Below, in pieces: positions 9,264-17,624 of a stretch of 64,000 nucleotides of DNA. Source of the DNA: Roseovarius sp. MMSF_3359 (GTDB lineage Bacteria; Pseudomonadota; Alphaproteobacteria; Rhodobacterales; Rhodobacteraceae); assembly GCF_030733385.1 (NCBI RefSeq), contig NZ_JASHJC010000007.1, positions 158,718 through 222,717 on the forward strand, written 5' to 3'. Every line of letters starts with the position of its first letter. Position 1 is the stretch's first letter. The notes below the pieces were generated by a model. That model worked only from the letters and a program-made list of their open reading frames with translations. It was not told the DNA's origin and did not search any database. Made by a program: the position numbers and the translations under genes.

Positions 9264-9704
9264 ATGTTTGGTTCATTCCTCAAAAGACTTTCCGAGCCCG
9301 CCCCTGTCCCGTTGAACGATGATGACGCGCGCCTGGCGCTGACCGCCCTTCTGGTCCGGGTGGCCCGCACCGACGGCGATTACGCGCCCGAAGAAAAAGA
9401 CCGGATCGACCGGATCACCGCCGCACGCTATGGCCTGTCGCCGTTCGAGGCGTCGGAACTGCGCCAGCATGCCGAAACGCTCGAGGCCGAAGCGCCGGAT
9501 ACCGTCGTCTTCACCGAGGCGATCAAGCAGGCGGTGGACTATGACAACCGGTTGGGCGTTGTCGAGGCGCTTTGGCAGGTGGCCCTAGCCGATGGCGAAC
9601 GCGATGCGGACGAAGACGCGCTGCTGCGGCTGGTGGTCAAGTTCCTCGGCGTCAGCGACATGGACAGCGCCCGCGCCCGGCAACGCATGGCCGGCACGGC
9701 ATAA
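9264..9704 (+). CDS. TerB-like protein (second of a tandem pair)
   Basis: A 146-residue paralogue of the preceding gene with the same layout: ALTALLVRVARTDGDYAPEE at residues 22-41, a central helical part, and ALWQVALADGERDADEDALL near residue 108. The pair probably arose by tandem duplication. The acidic DGDY and DGERDADED loops are the likely metal-binding positions of the TerB fold, by analogy. It is followed after 22 bases by a TPR protein gene in the same direction, suggesting a three-gene operon. No specific function can be assigned. Confidence 0.8.
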   Translation: MFGSFLKRLSEPAPVPLNDDDARLALTALLVRVARTDGDYAPEEKDRIDRITAARYGLSPFEASELRQHAETLEAEAPDTVVFTEAIKQAVDYDNRLGVVEALWQVALADGERDADEDALLRLVVKFLGVSDMDSARARQRMAGTA

Positions 9705-9726
9705 GGTCGGCAACAGGAATGGCCCC

Positions 9727-11022
9727 ATGACCGTCTGCACCGATCTCTACGACAACCCGCTCAGCACCAGCAACCAGACCGCAGCGGAGGCCTATTCCAC
9801 CGGTCTGCACCGCCTGCTTGCAGCCCAGGTCGACATGATCGCCCCGTTCCAGGAGGCCATCGCCCAAGACCCCCATTTCGCGCTGGCCCATGTCGGGCTG
9901 GCCCGGGCCCTGCTCAACATCAACGATGGCCTCGCGGCGCGCGCGGCGATGCAGCAGGCCAAGGCGCTTGGCGCAAACGGCACCGAGCGGGAGCAAAGCC
10001 ATATCCACGCGCTTGACCTGCTGATCTCGGGCAAGACGGCAGAGGCCTATGCCGCCATCCGCGCCCATATGGATGCCTATCCCCGCGACGCGATGGTAGC
10101 TCAGACCTGTAGTTCGATCTTCGGGCTGATCGGTTTCTCCGGCCAACCGGGGCGCGAAGCCGAGATGCTGGCCTTCAACGCGGCACTCCTGCCCCATTAC
10201 GGCGAGGATGATTGGTGGTGCCTGAGCCAATATGCCTTTGCGCTTTGTGAAACCGGCAACCTGGCCAAGGCCGACCGGATGATCGACCGGTCGCTGGCGC
10301 TCAACCCCGACAATGCCAATGGCGCCCATATCCGCTCGCATATCTGGTACGAGGTGGGCGAAACCAAAGCTGGCACCGATTACCTTACCGACTGGCTGGC
10401 AGGCTACGACCGCAGCGGCGTCATGCACGGGCATCTGTCATGGCATGCCGCGCTCTGGTCACTGGAACAGGGGGAAACCGACCGGATGTGGCAGATCGTC
10501 GATGCGGACGTGGCCCCCGGGGCGGCGCTTGGCCTGCCGATCAATATCCTGACCGACACGGCCTCGATCCTTTTCCGCGCGGAGGTGGCCGGGGAGACCG
10601 TCGCGCCCGAGCAATGGCAAAAGGTCAGCGACTACGCCCGGCAGCATTATCCGAAATGCGGCAATGCTTTCATCGACATGCACGCCGCGCTTGCCCATGC
10701 GATGGCCGGGGCGAGCGAACCGCTGCAGGAGATCATCAGCAATCCGGCCGGACCCGCCGCCGATCTTGTGCCCGATGCCGCCCTTGCCTGCCGTGAAATC
10801 GCGGCGAAGAACTGGGCGCAAGCGGCCCGTCACCTGACCGCATGCATGGCCGATCACGCCCGTATCGGCGGCAGCCGCGCGCAACGCGACCTTCTGGAAC
10901 ATGCGCTGTTGACCTGTCTGCTGAAACTCGGTCGGTCGGGGGAAGCCCGGCACCTGCTTGCGCTGCGCCGTCCGATCCTCGCGCAATCCGCCGCGTGGCG
11001 GGGTCTGGTGGCAGAGGCTTGA
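9727..11022 (+). CDS. Tetratricopeptide repeat protein (TTC38-like)
   Basis: A 431-residue soluble protein made of helical repeats. Segments such as PHFALAHVGLARALLNINDG, the GNLAKADRMIDRSLALNPDN unit and MHGHLSWHAALWSLEQGE correspond to the TTC38 family of tetratricopeptide repeat proteins common in alphaproteobacteria. The start is the ATG of MTVCTDLYDNP; the open frame above it is the shadow of the TerB gene. TPR repeats mediate protein-protein contacts, but no partner is evident. It is likely co-transcribed with the two TerB-like genes. Confidence 0.82.
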   Translation: MTVCTDLYDNPLSTSNQTAAEAYSTGLHRLLAAQVDMIAPFQEAIAQDPHFALAHVGLARALLNINDGLAARAAMQQAKALGANGTEREQSHIHALDLLISGKTAEAYAAIRAHMDAYPRDAMVAQTCSSIFGLIGFSGQPGREAEMLAFNAALLPHYGEDDWWCLSQYAFALCETGNLAKADRMIDRSLALNPDNANGAHIRSHIWYEVGETKAGTDYLTDWLAGYDRSGVMHGHLSWHAALWSLEQGETDRMWQIVDADVAPGAALGLPINILTDTASILFRAEVAGETVAPEQWQKVSDYARQHYPKCGNAFIDMHAALAHAMAGASEPLQEIISNPAGPAADLVPDAALACREIAAKNWAQAARHLTACMADHARIGGSRAQRDLLEHALLTCLLKLGRSGEARHLLALRRPILAQSAAWRGLVAEA

Positions 11023-11039
11023 GGCTGCCGCCCCCTCGC

Positions 11040-11576
11040 CTAGCTTGCTTTCGCGAAGCTCATCACCCTGAGGTCCACCCGAGGCCCCTCTGACTGCCCG
11101 CCAATCCGCGAGAGCACCTTGCCGTAGGATTGCGTTGCAAGGAACACCCGGGCGAGTTCCGCCTTTGACCGGACCCGTGCCTTGGTGGGTCCACCTGGCG
11201 CATTCGCAGCCTGCCTGTTGGCGTCGCGTCGCGGTTCTTCCTGCCGGGGGCGGGCGTCGGTGTGCTGGCGCTCCGTCTTCGGTTTGGTTCTTTTCGAACG
11301 GGCCGAGGAAGCCTCGGCGCCTTTATGTGCAGAATGACGGCCAGCCGCCCCATGGCCCCCTTGCGGACGCACGGCCTCCCGCTTTTTCAGAAACGCGATC
11401 AGCGTGTCGGCCGCCGCATTGATGCGCGCCATGTGCCGTGTCGATCGCGCCTGATCGGTCGAGCGGTCCGGATGATACTTGAGCGCCATCTTGCGCCGCA
11501 CCCGCCTGACATCATCAAGCGTCGCATCAAGGCTCAAGCCTAAAACCCTTGCGGCATGTTCTGGTGTCGCGGCCAT
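11040..11576 (-). CDS. J-domain protein
   Basis: A 178-residue protein whose N-terminus is a J domain: AARVLGLSLDATLDDVRRVRR, then KMALKYHPDRSTD with the HPD tripeptide that stimulates DnaK ATPase, then a third helix up to about residue 68. The rest is basic and low-complexity (KKREAVRPQGGHGAAGRHSA and onward), with no zinc finger or DnaJ C-terminal domain, so it is a type III J protein and not DnaJ itself. Substrate or location is unknown. It converges with the TPR gene; an inverted repeat lies just upstream of its start. Confidence 0.82.
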   Translation of the reverse strand: MAATPEHAARVLGLSLDATLDDVRRVRRKMALKYHPDRSTDQARSTRHMARINAAADTLIAFLKKREAVRPQGGHGAAGRHSAHKGAEASSARSKRTKPKTERQHTDARPRQEEPRRDANRQAANAPGGPTKARVRSKAELARVFLATQSYGKVLSRIGGQSEGPRVDLRVMSFAKAS

Positions 11577-11599
11577 GTTCGCTCCAACAACATAAGATA

Positions 11600-11640
11600 C
11601 GTCTAAAGTTTTCTCAGTCTAATTCGGAAAACTTTAGACG
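11600..11640. promoter_or_regulatory. 14-bp perfect inverted repeat between divergent genes
   Basis: CGTCTAAAGTTTTC (11600-11613) is repeated exactly in inverted orientation at 11627-11640, separated by 13 bases. It lies in the 334-base divergent region between the J-domain gene and the amino acid ABC transporter, 24 bases upstream of the J-domain start. The arms are AT-rich and there is no T-run, so a terminator is unlikely; an operator for a dimeric regulator or a leader hairpin fits better. The rest of the gap shows no gene. Confidence 0.6.
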
Positions 11641-11910
11641 AATACGCCTACATTTGTTCTTGGTTAACCAACGAGCCTTGCGCAGAACCCGCGACATGGC
11701 TCCTGACCGGACGCGCGATCGCGCGAAAACGGCCCGCCAATCTCCGTCCCGCCGAAGGTTTCCGACGCCACCCTGCACTTCCGAAACGGACTTACCCAAC
11801 GTCAATTCGGAACTTAATCGTCGCATTCTACCGTTTTGCAAGTTGCATTATGCCATTTTTTCGGCCCTATTACCTTCCTGAAGCTGCTTGCAACCATTCG
11901 GGATGCCCCC

Positions 11911-12687
11911 TTGACCGATCAGACACCCGTCATCGAAATCCGCAATCTTCACAAGGCCTATGGCGCGCTCGAGGTGATCAAGGGCGTCGACATTACCGCC
12001 CACAAAGGCGATGTCGTGTCGCTCATCGGATCGTCGGGCTCCGGCAAATCAACCATCCTGCGCTGTGCCAACCTCCTCGAAGAAAGCCAGCAGGGCGATA
12101 TCCTGTTCAAGGGCGAGCCGGTCAAATGGAAGGGTGAAGGCCTGAACCGTCACCCCGCCGATCCGAAACAGGTGCTGCGCATCCGCACCAATCTCAGCAT
12201 GGTGTTCCAGCAGTTCAACCTCTGGGCCCATATGACGATCCTGCAAAACGTGATGGAGGCCCCGGTCACCGTCATGGGCCGTGAGCGCAGCGAAGTGGAA
12301 GACAAAGCGCGGCACTACCTCGACAAGGTCGGCATCGGCGACAAATGCGACGTCTATCCGGCGCAGCTTTCGGGCGGGCAGCAACAGCGCGCCGCCATCG
12401 CACGCGGCCTCTGCATGGAGCCGCAGGCGCTTCTTTTCGACGAACCGACCAGCGCCCTCGACCCAGAGCTGGAGCAGGAAGTCGTCAAGGTTATCAAGGA
12501 CCTGGCCACCGAGGGCCGGACGATGATGATCGTCACCCATGACATGAAAATGGCCGCTGATGTGTCGGATCACGTCGTGTTCCTGCATCAGGGGCTGATC
12601 GAGGAAGAAGGCGCACCCAAAGACCTCTTTGGCGCCCCGAAATCCGAGCGGCTGCAGCAGTTCCTCAGCTCGACAATGGCCGCCTGA
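11911..12687 (+). CDS. Amino acid ABC transporter ATP-binding protein (HisP/OccP type)
   Basis: The ATPase subunit of a polar amino acid importer, at the inner face of the membrane. Motifs are all intact: Walker A GSSGSGKST near residue 40, Q-loop VFQQFNLW, signature LSGGQQQR, Walker B LLFDEPTSALDPE and the switch histidine in VTHDM. Length from the TTG used here (258 residues) fits HisP; an ATG at 11836 would add 25 residues that do not look like the family, and neither start has a strong ribosome binding site. It heads an operon with a binding protein and two permeases. The nearest types are histidine, lysine/arginine/ornithine and octopine/nopaline systems. Confidence 0.93.
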   Translation: MTDQTPVIEIRNLHKAYGALEVIKGVDITAHKGDVVSLIGSSGSGKSTILRCANLLEESQQGDILFKGEPVKWKGEGLNRHPADPKQVLRIRTNLSMVFQQFNLWAHMTILQNVMEAPVTVMGRERSEVEDKARHYLDKVGIGDKCDVYPAQLSGGQQQRAAIARGLCMEPQALLFDEPTSALDPELEQEVVKVIKDLATEGRTMMIVTHDMKMAADVSDHVVFLHQGLIEEEGAPKDLFGAPKSERLQQFLSSTMAA

Positions 12688-12721
12688 GACAACAAAAAAC
12701 CAAGCTAACGGGAGATAGCAC

Positions 12722-13438
12722 ATGAAGAAACTGATCCTTACTACCGCCGCTTTCGCGCTCAGCGCGGGCATGGCTTTTGGCGCCGATGTGGTCCGCATGG
12801 GGACCGAGGGCGCCTACCCTCCGTGGAACTTCATCAATGACGCGGGTGAAGTCGACGGGTTCGAGCGTGAGCTGGGCGATGAGCTCTGCAAACGCGCGGA
12901 GCTGACCTGCGAATGGGTGACCAACGAGTGGGACAGCATCATTCCGAACCTCGTGTCGGGCAACTACGATGTGATCATCGCCGGCATGTCGATCACCGAC
13001 GAGCGTGACGAAGTAATTGATTTCACTCAGAACTATACGCAACCTGATCCGTCTGCCTACCTGGCGATGTCTTCGGATGTTGACGTCAGCGGCGGTGTTC
13101 TGGCCGCGCAGACCGGCACCATCCAGGCGAGCCACATCGCCTCGACCGGCGCCACGCTGGTGGAATTCGCCACGCCCGAGGAAACCATCGCCGCCGTCCG
13201 TAACGGCGAGGCCGACGCAGTTCTGGCCGACAAGGGCTACCTCGCCCCGATCGCGGATGAGGACTCCGAACTGGTCCTGCTTGAAAAGACCGAAATGCTC
13301 GGCGGTGGCGTCGGCATGGGGGTCCGCGAAAGCGACGGTGAGCTGAAGGCCAAGTTCGACGCGGCCATCCAGTCGATGAAGGACGATGGCTCGCTCAACG
13401 AGCTGATCACCAAATGGGACATCGGCGAAACCTTCTGA
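12722..13438 (+). CDS. Periplasmic basic amino acid/opine-type binding protein
   Basis: A 238-residue type 3 solute-binding protein with a cleaved signal peptide (cleavage near residue 20, AGMAFGA-DVV). Family patterns include MGTEGAYPPWNFINDAGEVD near residue 28 and the WDSIIPNLVSGNYDVIIAGM segment near residue 66, as in LAO/HisJ and octopine-binding proteins. It delivers substrate to the two permeases downstream. The nearby agmatinase-family gene suggests arginine or a related guanidino compound, but that is inference. An unrelated AT-rich ORF follows before the permeases. Confidence 0.92.
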   Translation: MKKLILTTAAFALSAGMAFGADVVRMGTEGAYPPWNFINDAGEVDGFERELGDELCKRAELTCEWVTNEWDSIIPNLVSGNYDVIIAGMSITDERDEVIDFTQNYTQPDPSAYLAMSSDVDVSGGVLAAQTGTIQASHIASTGATLVEFATPEETIAAVRNGEADAVLADKGYLAPIADEDSELVLLEKTEMLGGGVGMGVRESDGELKAKFDAAIQSMKDDGSLNELITKWDIGETF

Positions 13439-13456
13439 TCTGAACTTGGAGCAATC

Positions 13457-13759
13457 ATGTCGAAGAACGAGATGGTTGCTCCACCTATGTCCCAGGCTGG
13501 AATTGGCGTTTTTTGTGACGTGCAACTGATACAACCGAACCATCATGGGCCAGAAGGCAGCAGTGCGAAAGGATACTACGTTTGGGTAGGTGTCCGTGGT
13601 TTAAACGAAGAGCTTGCGCTAGAAAGTGCTAAATCGTTTCTAGATTCGGCTGATGTTCTCAGCGTGGAGATCGACGATGCGGTTGTTTTGGATGAAGAAG
13701 ATTTCAAAGAACCAGACAAGGTTCAGCAGTTGGGCGGTCGAGTCTATTATGCAAGCTGA
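13457..13759 (+). CDS. AT-rich orphan ORF inside the ABC transporter operon
   Basis: A 100-residue acidic protein with no recognised domain (segments GKGYYVWVGVRGLNEE-like at 38-50 and SVEIDDAVVLDEEDF near residue 70). It has a good TTGGAG ribosome binding site 6 bases before the ATG and sits tightly between the binding protein (18 bases) and the first permease (23 bases). G+C is about 48 percent, well below the flanking transporter genes, which points to later insertion. Its size and acidity recall immunity-type proteins, but there is no toxin beside it, so no function is proposed. Confidence 0.6.
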   Translation: MSKNEMVAPPMSQAGIGVFCDVQLIQPNHHGPEGSSAKGYYVWVGVRGLNEELALESAKSFLDSADVLSVEIDDAVVLDEEDFKEPDKVQQLGGRVYYAS

Positions 13760-13782
13760 TACGCAAAGATAGGGGCGAGAGC

Positions 13783-14667
13783 GTGTTCTCTTACTGTACC
13801 GATCCCTCGACGCTTTCCGGCCTGACCTGGCTGAGTTGCTACCTGACCACGGGCAAGCACATGGCGTTCTACCTGTCCTTCGGGACAGTGCTCCTGCTTC
13901 TGGCGATTACCGCGCCCACGGCGCTTCTCTTCGGGTATTTCGGGGCCACGGCCGCGCGGTCGCAAATCGCGCCGCTGCGCTGGATCGGCAAGACCTGTAT
14001 CGCGATTGTCCGGGGTGTGCCTGACATCGCGTTTTTCCTCTTCTTCGTCATCGCACTCGATCAGGCGATCGAATGGACCCGCCACAAGCTCCTCTGCCCG
14101 GAATGGACGGAACCGGTGCGCCAGGGCAATGACTTCGTCGTCTGTGCCGCGGCCAAGATGCCACTTGGCACCGCCCCGCAATGGGTGCACGAGACCTATG
14201 GATTTTTCCTCGCGATCTTTACCTTCGCGATCGTTTTCGGCGCCTTTGCCGCCAACGTCCTCTTCGGGGCCATGCGCGCCGTGCCGCGGGCACAGATGGA
14301 AACCGCCGAGGCCTATGGCATGACCCGCAAACAGGCCTTTCGCCGGATCATGGTGCCGCAGATGTGGGTCTATGCCCTGCCCGGCCTTGGCAACCTCTGG
14401 ATGGTGCTCATCAAGGCGACACCGCTTCTGTTCCTGCTCGGCGTCGAAGATATCGTCTATTGGGCGCGGGAGATGGGCGGATCGAAAACCGCCAAGTTCA
14501 CCGACTATCCCCATGGCGACTGGCGCATGTGGTACTTCCTGGCGCTTCTGGTCTTCTACCTCGCCTTCACGCGGGTCTCCGAGATCTTCCTTGAGCGCAC
14601 GATGAAACGCCTCACCAAGGGTCAGGCCACCACCGGCGGCGAAGCCCAGAGAAAGGTTGCGGCATGA
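13783..14667 (+). CDS. Amino acid ABC transporter permease (HisQ/OccQ type)
   Basis: A 294-residue inner membrane permease of the polar amino acid family. The EAA loop is clear around residue 170 (ETAEAYGMTRKQAFRRIMVP), and hydrophobic segments before and after it give about five helices. It starts with GTG, with AGGGGCGAGA just upstream. It pairs with the next permease to form the transmembrane part of the importer whose ATPase and binding protein lie upstream. A short extra loop (residues 90-130, with two cysteines) is present between helices. Confidence 0.9.
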   Translation: MFSYCTDPSTLSGLTWLSCYLTTGKHMAFYLSFGTVLLLLAITAPTALLFGYFGATAARSQIAPLRWIGKTCIAIVRGVPDIAFFLFFVIALDQAIEWTRHKLLCPEWTEPVRQGNDFVVCAAAKMPLGTAPQWVHETYGFFLAIFTFAIVFGAFAANVLFGAMRAVPRAQMETAEAYGMTRKQAFRRIMVPQMWVYALPGLGNLWMVLIKATPLLFLLGVEDIVYWAREMGGSKTAKFTDYPHGDWRMWYFLALLVFYLAFTRVSEIFLERTMKRLTKGQATTGGEAQRKVAA

Positions 14668-14749
14668 TGTTGGTGTCCCGATCAGCGGCGCACGCGATTG
14701 CTTCGCAACCGCTTTCGCGCCATCGGGCGCTCTGCCGGAGGGCCCTTGC

Positions 14750-15556
14750 ATGAGCTGCTGGCAAACCATTCAGGACTATGCCCTGCGCTCCGTGGGCTAT
14801 GGCGAGCGCCTGCTCCCGCGCGATGACTTCACGCTGTGTCAGCAATTCACCCTGATCGGCTCCGGCATGATCTGGAACGTCTATTTCGGGGTGCTGGCCC
14901 TGATCGCCGGGTTCTTCTTTGCCACGGCGCTGGCCCTGGGCAAGGGGTCGCGCAATGTCTGGCTGCGCAAACCGGCGGAATGGTTCATCTTCCTCTTCCG
15001 CGGCTCACCGCTTTTCGTGCAGTTCTTCTTCGGCTATTTTCTCTTTCTCAGCCTGAAACAGCACTACGCGTTCTTCGAACCCTTCACCGCCGCCTGGCTC
15101 GGCGCGCTGGTGGTGCTCTTCCTCAACACTGCCGCCTATTCCGGCGAGATTTTCTATGGCGCGCTGCGCTCGATCCCCAAGGGTGACGTGGAGAGCGCCG
15201 ATGCCTATGGTTTCTCCGGCTGGCCGCGCTTCAAGAAAATCGTATGGCCCACCATGCTACGCCTCGCCTGGCCCGCCTATACGAACGAGGCGATCTTTCT
15301 TTTCCACGCCACGGCACTGGTCTTCTTCTCGGGCTTCCCGGCCTGGCAACAACGGGGCGACGCGCTCTATTACGCCAACTACTTCGCGGACAAGACCTTC
15401 AACCCGTTTGTCCCCTACCCGATCCTGGCGATGTATTTCATCATCCTGACCCTCATCGTCGTCAGCATCTTCGGCCTCATCAACGCCCGGCTCAACAAAC
15501 ACCTGCCGCAAGAGGTCAAGCGCAAGATCAAACTCAGGATGAACTTGATCCGGTAA
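14750..15556 (+). CDS. Amino acid ABC transporter permease (HisM/OccM type)
   Basis: A 268-residue permease, partner of the preceding one. The EAA-type loop is DVESADAYGFSGWPRFKKIV near residue 147, and the helix FRGSPLFVQFFFGYFLF near residue 85 is the usual start of the permease core. The ATG chosen has GGAGGG 8 bases before it; an open frame extends to 14657 and would overlap the preceding gene. It is the last gene of the transporter operon and converges with the agmatinase-family gene, 40 bases apart. Confidence 0.9.
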   Translation: MSCWQTIQDYALRSVGYGERLLPRDDFTLCQQFTLIGSGMIWNVYFGVLALIAGFFFATALALGKGSRNVWLRKPAEWFIFLFRGSPLFVQFFFGYFLFLSLKQHYAFFEPFTAAWLGALVVLFLNTAAYSGEIFYGALRSIPKGDVESADAYGFSGWPRFKKIVWPTMLRLAWPAYTNEAIFLFHATALVFFSGFPAWQQRGDALYYANYFADKTFNPFVPYPILAMYFIILTLIVVSIFGLINARLNKHLPQEVKRKIKLRMNLIR

Positions 15557-15596
15557 GCTGCCACCCCGCAAGCCGCGCCGTCATGCTGTCCGTAGA

Positions 15597-16553
15597 TCAC
15601 CCGCGATGGTGCAGCATCCGCCCGATCGTGTTCATCAGGATCTGCGCCGCCAGAATGGCCGTAGTCCCGGTGTGGTCGTAATCCGGTGCGACCTCCACCA
15701 GGTCAAGCCCAACGATGTTCCCGCGCTTGCAGAGTCCGTCCAGCAATTCCAGCACCTCGTAATAGAGAAACCCGCCATGGCTGGGCGTGCCGGTTCCGGG
15801 CGCAATGGAAGGATCGAACCCGTCAATGTCGATGGTCACGTAATACCGCACACCCTCGGGAATGCGCGACAAGACCTGCTCAACGCCCAGCTTGCGGAAC
15901 TGCCGGACCGACAGGATATCCGACCCCATCGCACGAGCATCATCATAGCCTTCCTTTGCAGTGGACGACACATTGCGAATGCCGATCTGGCTGAGGCCCG
16001 TCACATAACCCTTCTCCGCCGCACGCCGCATCGGGTTGCCATGGCCGTAACGCACCCCGTGCCGTTCATCGACGAAATCGAGATGCGCGTCGATCTGCAC
16101 GATATGGATCGGCTCCTGCCCCTCGAAGGCGTTTACGCAAGGGATATTGACCGAATGATCGCCGCCCAGCACCACGGGGATTGCCCCAGCCTTGAGGATC
16201 TGGCGCACACCATGTTCGATATTGGCGTGGCTCTTGATCGTGTCCGTATGCACGATATCGGCGTCCCCGATATCGACGATCCTGACCTCACCCGCGGGCA
16301 TGTAGGTGATGTCATCCTCATGGTCATAGGCGCCACCATGACCGAAGGAAAAGAGCGTCGAGGCCTCGCGGATCGAACGCGGCCCAAACCGCGCGCCGGA
16401 CCGGAATTGCGTGCCGAAATCGAACGGCGCACCAAGTATGGCCACATCCGCGTCTATGGCGCCCCAGTCCTGCACATAGGGGGATTTGCCGAAGGTCGAA
16501 ATACCAACAAAGGGCAGGTTCAGACGCCCTGCTTCGTATCCATGTCCGCTCAT
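15597..16553 (-). CDS. speB: Agmatinase-family ureohydrolase
   Basis: A 318-residue cytosolic manganese enzyme that removes urea from a guanidino substrate. The metal-binding motifs are intact: GGDHS near residue 137, DAHLDF near residue 160, and DIDGFDPSIAPGTGTP near residue 240. The start is the ATG with GGGAGGGAG just before it; an in-frame TTG lies 7 codons upstream. The family also contains guanidinobutyrase and related enzymes, so the substrate is not certain. Convergence with an opine/basic amino acid transporter suggests a role in arginine-derived compound catabolism. Confidence 0.88.
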   Translation of the reverse strand: MSGHGYEAGRLNLPFVGISTFGKSPYVQDWGAIDADVAILGAPFDFGTQFRSGARFGPRSIREASTLFSFGHGGAYDHEDDITYMPAGEVRIVDIGDADIVHTDTIKSHANIEHGVRQILKAGAIPVVLGGDHSVNIPCVNAFEGQEPIHIVQIDAHLDFVDERHGVRYGHGNPMRRAAEKGYVTGLSQIGIRNVSSTAKEGYDDARAMGSDILSVRQFRKLGVEQVLSRIPEGVRYYVTIDIDGFDPSIAPGTGTPSHGGFLYYEVLELLDGLCKRGNIVGLDLVEVAPDYDHTGTTAILAAQILMNTIGRMLHHRG

Positions 16554-16603
16554 GCCGCTCTCCCTCCCGGTCAATCTGCCGTCGCCGGAAGGCCAAAAGC
16601 CAC

Positions 16604-16643
16604 GCGGCGTCCGTTACGGATCACTGTCCGAAACAGACGCCGC
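16604..16643. promoter_or_regulatory. Inverted repeat upstream of the agmatinase-family gene
   Basis: GCGGCGTC (16604-16611) and GACGCCGC (16636-16643) form an 8-bp inverted repeat around 24 bases, about 50 bases upstream of the ureohydrolase start. It may be an operator or leader hairpin; G+C-rich arms of this length can also arise by chance. Confidence 0.3.
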
Positions 16644-16770
16644 CCGTCAACCGAATTCGGCGGGCAACCTAGTGTATCAGTTTTGGATCTGTGTCAGGAG
16701 AGAGGCTCTGACATATTGATCCGGCGCCTTCTACGAGCCGGAAATCAGTTCTGATTTTCCCGCCGTCGCT

Positions 16771-17019
16771 TCAGAACCAACGGGGCTTGCGAAACCTGAC
16801 ATCCGGGAAAAACAGCTTGGTGGTCAACATCGACGCCGGCGGGCAGACGCAGGACATGAAAAACCACTTATGCCCTAGGTCGATGGCTGGCGGTCCGTAT
16901 TCCTCCTCCTGAAACGCCTGCCAGACCCCCATCGCGTGGATGCCCGTCACCACCCCGGCAAAGATCCAGACAACGCCGATCAGGTAGAGGTCGAGATAAG
17001 GAAGAAGATTTTCGATCAT
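16771..17019 (-). CDS. Unrecognised small membrane protein
   Basis: An 82-residue protein with one or two membrane segments (residues 8-32, possibly 52-68), an acidic EEEYGPP loop and a short cysteine pair (SCVCPPAS). A GGAGG lies 7 bases before the ATG, so translation is likely. I do not recognise a family. It is isolated between the ureohydrolase and the integrase relic region. Confidence 0.55.
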   Translation of the reverse strand: MIENLLPYLDLYLIGVVWIFAGVVTGIHAMGVWQAFQEEEYGPPAIDLGHKWFFMSCVCPPASMLTTKLFFPDVRFRKPRWF

Positions 17020-17219
17020 GAAAGGGCCTCCGGGCAGCTACCGCGTCTGCAAACGCTTTAAGCCGATCAGGATGCCCCGACACCGTTACCAGTCCGCGCA
17101 GGCGGCGTACGGTGCGTTATAGCTATGGCCCGTATCCCCCGGAGGGCCATGGGATCATTGGGTATGCAGGATCAACCGCATCACAAGCGGCGCGCCAGGA
17201 TGACGAACGATCAGGGAGA

Positions 17220-17600
17220 TCAGTGATTTTGGTTCAAGGACGCCTCTGAAACCGGCGCATCCGCCATCTCTCCGCTGAAGGCCCTGGCGATGTAAGCCAG
17301 CATCAGGGAGATGAAGATCATTTCGCCGCCGTCTTCCAGCAACAGCAGGAGACCAGAGACGACGGTCTTTTCACCGGTGAAGTTGTGGAAGAAATCGACA
17401 ACGACACCGCTTGCGACGACACCGCAGAAGAGCCAGAGCGCGGGCCAGAGTCTCCTGCGGATATCGGCCGGCGTTTTCCGCCAGGCCGCCAGGATGACGC
17501 CAAGACAAAGCAGCCCGAGGACGCGCCGGAAAACGATGTCGCTATAAGAGGTGAGAGGTGGTCCTAGATTTAAGACCAGTTTGCAGCTTGTTTCGTGCAA
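17220..17600 (-). pseudogene. Probable 3' remnant of a membrane protein gene
   Basis: A 126-residue frame with three hydrophobic segments (about residues 22-40, 52-70, 80-108) and a conserved-looking LLLEDGGEMIFISL segment. The first 15-20 residues lack any domain character and no ribosome binding site is found, and the frame begins where the broken integrase ends. The likely reading is that insertion or deletion of the mobile element removed the 5' part of this gene. It could still be an intact small gene. Confidence 0.45.
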
Positions 17601-17624
17601 TCACATGCGCAAGTCGTGGCGGTT

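Noticed and set aside
13457..13759. Toxin-antitoxin or immunity gene
   Set aside because: The acidic small protein has no adjacent toxin-like gene, so the idea has no support beyond size and charge.
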